Assembly: GCF_002952775.1 (NCBI RefSeq) | Contig: NZ_CP025066.1 | Coordinates: 1,488,001 to 1,552,000, forward strand | DNA length: 64,000 nt | From: Halalkaliarchaeum desulfuricum | GTDB taxonomy: Archaea > Halobacteriota > Halobacteria > Halobacteriales > Haloferacaceae | Direction of reading: 5' to 3' | Shown: positions 9,549 to 15,298 of the stretch, piece after piece | Layout of the letters: every line of letters begins with the position of its first letter | Numbering within the stretch: the stretch's first letter is position 1 | The notes under the pieces: generated by a model | The model's database searches: none | What the model saw: the letters and a program-made list of their open reading frames with translations, nothing else | Told to the model about the DNA's origin: nothing | Translations under genes and position numbers: made by a program

Positions 9549-9773
9549 ATGAGCAATCGGGTCGTCGAAGGACGGATGGTAACCGCGGATCGACTGGCGG
9601 AGTTGATCGAGGGCGAGCGGCCGATGGAGTCGGAAGCGATCGAGGACGCGGATCGGGAGTGTCCCGACTGCGGCGGGAACGTCCTGCAGGTGGGATACAT
9701 GCCCAGCGTCACGGAGTTCGTGACCGGCTACAAGTGCCAGGACTGCGCGTGGAGCGACGACGATCGGGATTGA
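9549..9773 (+). CDS. Small zinc-ribbon protein (DUF5795-like)
   Basis: The 74-residue acidic protein has two CxxC knuckles, CPDCGG (about residue 38) and CQDCAW (about 63), forming a probable treble-clef or zinc ribbon. The N-terminal half is helical (MSNRVVEGRMVTADRLAELIEG). Such one-domain zinc ribbons often act in transcription or RNA-protein contacts, but no role can be assigned. It follows the 8228 gene by 55 bp on the same strand. Confidence 0.75.
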   Translation: MSNRVVEGRMVTADRLAELIEGERPMESEAIEDADRECPDCGGNVLQVGYMPSVTEFVTGYKCQDCAWSDDDRD

Positions 9774-9910
9774 CACCTGGGAGCGGGATGTCGATCTCCT
9801 CCGAGTTGAGGCAGTCGGTCATCGGCGGAACATATACGACCGGCACCTGCCGCCGTGAACGGAGGGCAACGTCGAAAACACCTCCCCGGTGTGGCTTCGA
9901 TCGAAATCCC

Positions 9911-9916
9911 TTTAGT
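9911..9916 (+). promoter_or_regulatory. TATA-like element of the tRNA-Trp gene
   Basis: TTTAGT is centred about 29 bp before the first tRNA base at 9943, the expected position for an archaeal tRNA promoter. Confidence 0.4.
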
Positions 9917-9942
9917 CGGGTACGAACGAATGACACATGCGA

Positions 9943-10116
9943 GGGGACGTGGCCCAGCCAGGGAGGGCGACTGACTCCAGAGGCAACGCCAGGTGACGAA
10001 CTCCAGACTGATATTCCGAGCGGCCGACTGATCATCGGTCGCGTTGACGACCCTCTGGAGTACCGAGGCACACCGGAGATATCAGTCGATCGGGGGTTCA
10101 AATCCCTCCGTCCCCA
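9943..10116 (+). tRNA. tRNA-Trp (CCA) with a 100-nt box C/D-containing intron
   Basis: The exons 9943-9980 and 10081-10116 fold into a complete tRNA. Acceptor GGGGACG pairs with CGTCCCC (discriminator A). The D stem is GCCC/GGGC and the anticodon stem is ACTGA/TCAGT with loop CTCCAGA (anticodon CCA). The T arm is GGGGG-TTCAAAT-CCCTC, and CCA is not encoded. The intron follows position 37, the canonical site. It holds box C-like GTGACGA near 9992, CTGA (box D-like) near 10007, TTGACGA near 10044, and a guide CCCTCTGGAG complementary to the exon around the anticodon. Haloarchaeal tRNA-Trp introns are known to guide 2'-O-methylation of the same tRNA before splicing at a bulge-helix-bulge. Confidence 0.95.
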
Positions 10117-10117
10117 T
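10095..10117 (+). other. att-like repeat, copy 1 (3' end of tRNA-Trp)
   Basis: The last 17 bp AATCCCTCCGTCCCCAT and the preceding GGTTCA of the T loop recur at 10226-10249 with one inserted base. Integrases commonly use the T arm and 3' end of tRNA genes as attachment sites and leave such a direct repeat. Confidence 0.55.
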
Positions 10118-10123
10118 CATTCT

Positions 10124-10149
10124 GCCGGCGCTCACCTTCGAGCGCCGGC
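10124..10149 (+). terminator. Hairpin after tRNA-Trp, possible terminator
   Basis: GCCGGCGCTC and GAGCGCCGGC form a perfect 10-bp stem around a 6-nt loop starting 7 bp after the tRNA. No long T tract follows, so termination by this hairpin is uncertain. Confidence 0.35.
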
Positions 10150-10225
10150 TGAATCATTATCTGGTCGGAGGATTTGAACCAGACAGCGAGGAGTCCCGAG
10201 CGAAGCGAGGGAAGCTCGCTGGCGT

Positions 10226-10249
10226 GGTTCACAATCCCTCCGTCCCCAT
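10226..10249 (+). other. att-like repeat, copy 2
   Basis: Repeats the T-loop and acceptor 3' strand of tRNA-Trp (17 bp identical) without the rest of the tRNA. The 115 bp between the copies carry hairpins but no gene. It could be one end of a former integrated element whose cargo is the toxin-antitoxin region to the right. Confidence 0.55.
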
Positions 10250-10586
10250 AACGGTTTTTAGTCTATCTAATCAGTTCTGAGAGGTATTAGCTCGGATAAA
10301 CCACCAGTCGCGCGAACTGCGGAGCGACGATCCATTTCCACACCGTAGTATCGTATCACACGGAGAAAGCGAACCGCTATTGAGGAGGCGTGTATCTGGT
10401 TTGAATTCGTGGACATCGACCAGTCGGGATCTCCCCTGATTTAAGCAGTTCACTGAGAACGTTCGTGATGTCCACGGATCGGACTACGACGAAGCGCCGG
10501 GGGCCTGCACTCTCCCCGACGCGAAATGCACGACAGTTGAGTGGCAACACTCTCGTTCTAGCCGTTTTAATACATCTACAAATTCG
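10250..10586. other. 337-bp spacer with no confident gene
   Basis: Lower-GC DNA. A plus-strand frame from about 10453 (ENVRDVHGSDYDEAPG) and a 60-codon minus frame are open, but neither has a promoter, a ribosome site or a recognisable family. This looks like remnant DNA behind the att-like repeat. Confidence 0.4.
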
Positions 10587-11291
10587 CTATCGGTTGTCAA
10601 TCAATTGTTCTGCTTGTGCAGAAAGATATTCTTGGAGGGTAGTGACTGTTTCCGTCGAGACAGCTGACGCCCCGAAGTCACTCCGATACCCATGCCTGAA
10701 TTCCTCACGCTCCAGGATTTCCACTCCACGCTCAAGTTGCTCTCGCAGCGCGGCCTCGTCCCCTCGCCGTAGGTGAGCAGTGACAGCTTCGAGGTCAATC
10801 TCTTCTGCTACCGCAAGGACATCCCGAAGATCTGTTTCACGGGCACTATGGAGTTTTGTCGCTACGAGGACTGCTCCATCGATGACTCTAGCCGTCGTCG
10901 TTACCGTCCCGCCTGTGACCTCCTGTTGGTGGCTGTGGTCGAACAGGTAGTCGAACGACCACTGTGCCTCAGTCTGGCGGCAGCCGAGGCCATTTACCAG
11001 AAGATCGAAGCCGATCGGCTGTTTCGGCGTGAGACGCTTCTCATACTCGATTACTTCGGTGTTGTAGAACCACTCTTTGTCGTGGCTGTCCATCTCCTCG
11101 AAGTCCCGACCTTCGAGGAAATCAGCGAATTCAGACTTGGAGTCCGGTGCAACGACGATATCGAGGTCTGTAGAGAAGCGTGCATTGAACACTGAGACAG
11201 CATAGCCGCCGACAAGAACGTATTTGAAGCCCTCCTGAGTGAGTTCCTCAAGCAGTTCGACGAGGGCGTCACTCCGGTTGTGAAAACTCAT
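10587..11291 (-). CDS. AbiEii-like nucleotidyltransferase, probable toxin
   Basis: The 234-residue protein has a minimal nucleotidyltransferase fold: YVLVGGYAVSVFNARFSTDL near residues 20-39, with the GG...DxD-type pattern (TDLDIVV), and a further acidic strand IGFDLLVN. AbiEii-type toxins transfer nucleotides, for example onto tRNA. The C-terminal half (REQLERGVEILEREEF) is helical. Its start overlaps the stop of the upstream wHTH gene by 4 bp (ATGA), the arrangement of AbiEi/AbiEii type IV toxin-antitoxin pairs. GC is lower than in the housekeeping genes, suggesting transfer. A metabolic nucleotidyltransferase role cannot be excluded. Confidence 0.75.
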   Translation of the reverse strand: MSFHNRSDALVELLEELTQEGFKYVLVGGYAVSVFNARFSTDLDIVVAPDSKSEFADFLEGRDFEEMDSHDKEWFYNTEVIEYEKRLTPKQPIGFDLLVNGLGCRQTEAQWSFDYLFDHSHQQEVTGGTVTTTARVIDGAVLVATKLHSARETDLRDVLAVAEEIDLEAVTAHLRRGDEAALREQLERGVEILEREEFRHGYRSDFGASAVSTETVTTLQEYLSAQAEQLIDNR

Positions 11292-11962
11292 ATCTGCGCT
11301 CGTTCCCGCTCCCGGTAGTTACTGTCGAGTTCGAGGTCGTCGTACATTCGGTCCAACATCGCGAGCGCTGACTGGAACTGGGCGTAGTTCTCGCGCATGT
11401 ACTCGATCGTCTCCGCTCTCGAAATTACTGGGTACCCTTCGACGTACTCGATTTCGAGTGACGGACGTGGCTCAAGAACGATCTGCAGCGGTCCGGCTAT
11501 CTCGTCTCGGAGCTGACGCTCGAATGCCGTGGGAAGGGCAAACGACTCGAAAAACGCCTCCCAGGCGTCGACATCCTGCTCACGGACGGCGATGAACAAC
11601 GGATAGTCCTCGGGTTCGCGACCGACCTGGTAGCCTCCCTGTGTCCACACATAGACGGCGTCGATCCGTGTGAACGCGAACGGCCAGTCACCAAACTGAG
11701 GAAGTACATACGCCTCTTCGATGGATGGTGGACTGACGCGCGCGCTTGTAGCGACGAGCTCGCGTGCTGCGTCTCTCACGTGCTCGTCGACGACATCGAG
11801 CCCTTCGTCATACCGGACGTAGCCTGCGTCTTCGAGGCGGTTGACGGCCCTTCTCGCCGTCTCGTACGGCGTATGGAGGTGTTGTGCGACACGACGGATG
11901 GAGTCGCCGCTCTGGATGGCGAGGAGTATCTGCGCCGCCGTGTCGTCAAGAACCTCATACAT
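11288..11962 (-). CDS. AbiEi-like winged-helix protein, probable antitoxin/autoregulator
   Basis: The 224-residue protein begins MYEVLDDTAAQILLAIQSGD and runs straight into a winged helix (residues 5-60, IRRVAQHLHTPYETARRAVNRL then YVRYDEGL). An alpha/beta C-terminal domain (about 85-224) of unrecognised type follows. An N-terminal DNA-binding domain fused to a larger domain, placed before an AbiEii-like gene with a 4-bp overlap, is the layout of AbiEi antitoxins. The ATG at 11962 is chosen because the HTH starts there and an 18-bp palindrome (11970-11987) lies immediately upstream; the frame is open further to 12043 or beyond. The palindrome suggests negative autoregulation. Confidence 0.7.
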   Translation of the reverse strand: MYEVLDDTAAQILLAIQSGDSIRRVAQHLHTPYETARRAVNRLEDAGYVRYDEGLDVVDEHVRDAARELVATSARVSPPSIEEAYVLPQFGDWPFAFTRIDAVYVWTQGGYQVGREPEDYPLFIAVREQDVDAWEAFFESFALPTAFERQLRDEIAGPLQIVLEPRPSLEIEYVEGYPVISRAETIEYMRENYAQFQSALAMLDRMYDDLELDSNYRERERAQI

Positions 11963-11969
11963 ATGGTAG

Positions 11970-11987
11970 TTACCAATATTCAGGTAA
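11970..11987. promoter_or_regulatory. Palindrome before the AbiEi-like gene, candidate operator
   Basis: TTACC-N8-GGTAA, only 8 bp upstream of the start codon of a winged-helix protein. Its position over the initiation region fits repression by the encoded regulator. Confidence 0.5.
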
Positions 11988-12173
11988 TAGACAAAAGGCT
12001 TATGATACGCCGAGGTCAGAACGGGTCTTGTTTCCCCCTTCATTTGCCGGCGCTCGTCTAGTGTTACAAAACGGATTGAGAGATTCAAGATCTAGGAAAC
12101 CCTCACGCTTGCTCTTTCGGTTAGCCACGAGACAAGTCGCCAGCCACGACCATTCGTGGGGTGGGTCTTACGG

Positions 12174-12332
12174 TCAGGTCGTCATCTGCGATTGCGCCGA
12201 TGGCTCGGGAATCTTCGATTCCCGGTGTACGTATTTGAGCATGACGTGGCTGCCATCATGACTGACCGGCCGGTAGCCCATCGAGCGAAGCGCCGTTACG
12301 ACCTCCCGGCAGTCAAAACGCGCGTCGACCAT
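12174..12332 (-). pseudogene. hicA: Truncated hicA-like mRNA interferase
   Basis: The frame MVDARFDCREVVTALRSMGY continues RPVSHDGSHVMLKYVHRES, matching the N-terminal two thirds of haloarchaeal HicA toxins (FSGREVV...GY.PV...GSH..L+Y). The catalytic His of the GSH motif is present. After residue 38 the similarity stops, the frame drifts and ends at 52 residues, while HicA proteins have 60-85. Continuation toward the usual NVTVPMH segment is missing. It lies 9 bp downstream of the hicB remnant on the same strand. Probably inactive, though a short product could still be made. Confidence 0.6.
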
Positions 12333-12341
12333 TTCGCGAGG

Positions 12342-12562
12342 TCACTCCCACGGCGGATCGGCCGCAACTTCGACATCGTCGGGTTCGGCACCGATTACCT
12401 CGAGAAATTCCTCCCCATCCTCGATGGGCTCACCACCACAGTGTGGAGGGGTAGCACATCAGCGAACCGAGCGAGCGCAAATGGCTCCGACGGCCCGGAG
12501 GCGGCGACGCCCGACCTGATGTCACGCGCCGTGACGAGGTCATCCTTATAGGTAAGCCACCA
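12342..12562 (-). pseudogene. hicB: Frameshifted hicB-like antitoxin
   Basis: Two frames together resemble HicB. One reads TYKDDLVTARDIRSGVAASG then PSEPFALARFADVLPLH, which corresponds to the HicB RNase H-like fold (DLVTARD...GVASQG...ALANLAEALELH). A second frame reads EPIEDGEEFLEVIGAEPDDV and ends just before hicA. A frameshift near 12415-12430 separates them. No in-frame start exists for the first part; ATG in another frame near 12562 suggests a second shift. The gene order hicB-hicA is normal for this family. Called broken. Confidence 0.55.
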
Positions 12563-12618
12563 TACTAAAACGGGTTTTGAGTCGAGGAACCCAAGAGGCC
12601 CCGTGCGAATCCGGAGTC

Positions 12619-13407
12619 ATGGAACCAGCAAGCGACGAGGTGCAGATCGACCACGTGACGATCGCCGGCTCGGATCTCGACCGACTCGAGGCGGCATTCG
12701 AGAGCGTCGGTATCGATCCCGACTACGGCGGCTCCCACGACGAGATGCCGACACACATGTCCATCATCGGGTTCGAGGACACCACGTACATCGAGCTCAT
12801 CGCGAAAGACGAGGTCGGGACCGCGCCCCTCTGGAACGACGCGATGGAGGGGGACGTCGGCCCGTGTGCGTGGGCCGTCAGAACGAGTGATATCGATCGG
12901 GACGTCTCTCGGCTCCAGGCGACTGGACTGCAGGTCGACGGCCCGCACGACTACAGCCGCGAGCGTCCCGACGGGAAGATCAGCCGGTGGCAGCTCGCGT
13001 TTCCCGGCGAGGGGGAGCCCGGATCGGTGTTGCCGTTCCTGATCGAGGACGAAACCCCCCTCGAGCGACGCGTGCAGCCGACACCCTCCGCCGAGGCGGC
13101 GGGATTCGGCGGGATCGACAGCGTGGTGATCGCCGTTTCGGACCTCGAGACGTCGGTGTCGACGTTCGAGACGGCGTTCGAAGGGGTCGATCCCACCCAC
13201 CGCTCCGTGTCGACAGGGCCGTTCGCGGGGTCCACGGCGACGTTTTCGGAGCTCCCCGTCTCTCTCGTGGAGCCGGGTGCCGGCAGTGCGCTGTCGGAGC
13301 GTCTCGACACCATCGGTGACAGCCCGTGTGCGTTCGTGCTCGAAGCGTCGTCACCCGAAACGGTGCGGGAACACGTGGGGGCGCTCCAAACAAAACCTTG
13401 CGACTGA
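12619..13407 (+). CDS. VOC-superfamily (glyoxalase_3-like) protein
   Basis: The 262-residue protein has a beta-alpha-beta-beta-beta VOC module at residues 8-135 (VQIDHVTIAGSDLDRLEAAF, GFEDTTYIELIA) and a second, more divergent module at about 155-255 (GGIDSVVIAVSDLETSVSTF). Conserved His12 and Glu at about 58 are candidate metal ligands. Proteins of this type are annotated as glyoxalase-like and have no common substrate. GGAG lies 6 bp before the ATG at 12619. It stands alone between the decayed hicBA pair and a UPF0175/PIN pair. Confidence 0.75.
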   Translation: MEPASDEVQIDHVTIAGSDLDRLEAAFESVGIDPDYGGSHDEMPTHMSIIGFEDTTYIELIAKDEVGTAPLWNDAMEGDVGPCAWAVRTSDIDRDVSRLQATGLQVDGPHDYSRERPDGKISRWQLAFPGEGEPGSVLPFLIEDETPLERRVQPTPSAEAAGFGGIDSVVIAVSDLETSVSTFETAFEGVDPTHRSVSTGPFAGSTATFSELPVSLVEPGAGSALSERLDTIGDSPCAFVLEASSPETVREHVGALQTKPCD

Positions 13408-13506
13408 ACGCGTGTATTGCGACAACCCGGCAGAAAGCCGCACCACCTGTGTCAGTCCACCACCGACGCAGTACACGTCGGCCGGGATGCTGAAGGCCGA
13501 AGCACT

Positions 13507-13523
13507 TGTATGCAATGCATACA
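13507..13523. promoter_or_regulatory. 17-bp palindrome over the promoter of the UPF0175/PIN pair
   Basis: TGTATGCAATGCATACA is a perfect odd-centred palindrome 12 bp before the ATG at 13535, in the TATA region expected for a leaderless transcript. It is the natural operator for autoregulation by the RHH-containing antitoxin. Confidence 0.6.
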
Positions 13524-13534
13524 TTGTAAACTAT

Positions 13535-13825
13535 ATGGGAACGATCTCTGCACGCGTACCCGACGAGTTGGAGGCCGAACTCGACGCGTATCTCGAAGAC
13601 GAGAACCTCGACCGGAGTACGGCCGTTCGAAAGCTGCTCTCGGAGGGCCTCGAGGAATGGCGACGCGAGCGGGCCCTCGATCAGCTCGCGGCTGGAACCG
13701 TCACGTTCAGTAAAGCGGCCGAGCTGGCGGGGATGTCCGTCTGGGACTTCGCGCAACTCGCCAGGGAGCGTGACATCACATGGGTGGCCGACGACCACGT
13801 CGACGCGGATCTCGAGGCGCTGTGA
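13535..13825 (+). CDS. UPF0175-family antitoxin with ribbon-helix-helix start
   Basis: The 96-residue protein has MGTISARVPDELEAELDAYL (RHH strand and helix) with STAVRKLLSEGLEEWRRERA, then the UPF0175 segment AGTVTFSKAAELAGMSVWDF, a second HTH-like unit ending in LARERDITWV. UPF0175 proteins are typically paired with DUF3368 PIN toxins; here the PIN gene begins at the base after this stop codon. The start lies 12 bp after the 13507-13523 palindrome. It most likely neutralises the PIN protein and represses its own promoter. Confidence 0.85.
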   Translation: MGTISARVPDELEAELDAYLEDENLDRSTAVRKLLSEGLEEWRRERALDQLAAGTVTFSKAAELAGMSVWDFAQLARERDITWVADDHVDADLEAL

Positions 13826-14341
13826 ATGTGGGTCTTCGGCGCAACGCCGCTCATCTATCTCGCAACGGTCGATCGGCTCGCGCTCGTCCAGCATCTCGAG
13901 GTGTCGTGTGTGATCCCCGAACGCGTCGCCGAGGAGGTCATCGATACCGGCATCGACGAAGGGTATCCGGATGCCCGGCGCATCGAGCGCAGCGTCGAGG
14001 CCGGTCACTTCGACGTCGTGTCGGTCGAAAACTCTCCGTTGGTATCGCGTCTCCAACAGAACAACAATCTGAGTGACGCCGACGTCGCCGTCCTGGCCTG
14101 TGCCGACGCCCACGACGGTGTCGCCGTGATGGACGAGACGTACGGTCGTGACGTCGCCGCCGTCGAGGGGATCACAACCCGGGGGACGGCGTATCTCGTC
14201 TTGAAACTTGCAACGGAGGACGCGATCGACGTCGAAGAAGCACGAGCTGTGATCGATGCCATGATCGACGAGGGGTGGTACTGTGCCCCCGACGTGTACG
14301 CGCGGATCGTCCGGAAACTCGAGGGGATTTCTGACTCGTGA
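13826..14341 (+). CDS. DUF3368-type PIN-domain ribonuclease, probable toxin
   Basis: The 171-residue PIN protein opens MWVFGATPLIYLATVDRLAL. The usual first acidic residue (D in VSDTSPLI-type starts) appears as Gly5-Ala6 here, so one metal ligand may be altered. Other expected acids are present: ERVAEEVID, LSDADVAVLACADAH and AVMDETYGRDVA (near residues 88-112). It starts with no gap after the UPF0175 gene, so translation is probably coupled. It should cleave RNA if active; the missing first Asp makes activity uncertain. Confidence 0.8.
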   Translation: MWVFGATPLIYLATVDRLALVQHLEVSCVIPERVAEEVIDTGIDEGYPDARRIERSVEAGHFDVVSVENSPLVSRLQQNNNLSDADVAVLACADAHDGVAVMDETYGRDVAAVEGITTRGTAYLVLKLATEDAIDVEEARAVIDAMIDEGWYCAPDVYARIVRKLEGISDS

Positions 14342-14444
14342 GTGGCGGAGTTCAGATAAAAGTGGCTAGCTCGAACCCTTCCGGACGACGAAAGCAGCGG
14401 GAAACCGATCGTCACGGACGAAACGATTGCTTCCACTGATACCA
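14342..14444. other. Spacer between the PIN gene and structured element A
   Basis: No gene or clear signal is visible. Confidence 0.5.
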
Positions 14445-14816
14445 CCTCGAAAGCCCCCGACGTCTCGGCTCCCGGGACCACGGCTGCGGTCCTCGCTCAC
14501 TTCGTTCGCTGCGGTGTGTGCGGGCGTCTCCGCGAGGGCCTTCGGCGCGAGCGGAGGCTCGGAAATCTCCGATTTCCGGCGACCCATGGATCGCCCGCAC
14601 GCCAGCGAGAGCTTCGCTCTCGCGCTGCTTGCCGGGTCCGGGTTCGCCGAGACGCCGGCCCCTTTCAATCCCACCCATGACGGCTATGCATGTCACCTCC
14701 GTCGGGTGGGACTGAAAGGGGCGAACGGCTACGCGAACCCCGGCGACGGAAGCACGCGACCGTCAGGGAGCGCGCGCACCGAGCCGCGGGAGCGTAGCCG
14801 TTCGGGGCTTTCGAGG
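14445..14816. repeat. Structured inverted-repeat element A (372 bp)
   Basis: Bounded by CCTCGAAAGCCCC (14445-14457) and its exact inverse GGGGCTTTCGAGG (14804-14816). In the middle, GCCCCTTTCAATCCCACCC (14658-14676) pairs with GGGTGGGACTGAAAGGGGC (14704-14722) across a 27-nt loop. Smaller hairpins nest inside, for example GCGAGAGC-TTC-GCTCTCGC. The left half (14445-14676) is nearly identical to the inverse of 18912-19085 in element B apart from a roughly 60-bp insertion, and parts of the right half also match. No convincing protein is encoded. A MITE-like repeat or large structured RNA are both possible. Confidence 0.75.
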
Positions 14817-15202
14817 GTGTCACAGAAGAAACGCCTGCAGCGATCGAACTGCAAACAAAAGAAAAAGGGCTGGGATCGTCGGTATTCGGCCAATTCGTCG
14901 AACTGCGTCCGGATACGACGAGGAACAAAATCCAGCTATTTCCTCGAACGGAGTCCAAATATCAGTATGGCCGTCGAATCGATTCCATAACGTCACCGAA
15001 AAGCGAGCGAGAGATGCCTACATTCGGGGGCGGGGTGAATGGGCAACAGATCGTCCACTTGTGACTGAATTACGACAACCCATCCTCGCAGGTGACAATT
15101 GCGAAAACGCCCGACGGATACCCACGCCCTGGAGACGAGTATTGCGCATCCAGACCCCCTAGTTCGAACGCGCCAGCGCTGTCGCTACCCAGCATGAAAG
15201 AA

Positions 15203-15231
15203 TGAAAAGGGGGCCGGCCCGCGAGGGCCGG
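15203..15231 (-). terminator. csg transcription terminator
   Basis: On the minus strand a CCGGCCC-TCGC-GGGCCGG hairpin is followed by CCCCCTTTTTC, a T-containing tract suited to archaeal termination, about 70-95 bp after the csg stop codon. Confidence 0.65.
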
Positions 15232-15261
15232 TAATTGGTGGTCTGAGTAGAACCGACCGGC

Positions 15262-15281
15262 GAGGTGAGAGAACTCACCTC
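15262..15281 (-). terminator. Second hairpin between csg stop and terminator
   Basis: GAGGTGAG-AGAA-CTCACCTC, a perfect 8-bp stem 18 bp after the csg stop codon. It may protect the mRNA 3' end or help termination. Confidence 0.45.
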
Positions 15282-15298
15282 ACGTCATCGTGGTCGGC

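Larger units (their letters stand above)
14817..15298. other. Spacer downstream of the S-layer gene; no gene seen, terminator at its right end
   Basis: Lower-GC DNA without an ORF that has a promoter or recognisable family. The right end holds the csg terminator hairpins at 15203-15231 and 15262-15281. Confidence 0.5.

Noticed and set aside
10465-10776. 103-codon plus-strand frame
   Set aside because: Most of it is antisense to the nucleotidyltransferase gene; no family or promoter.
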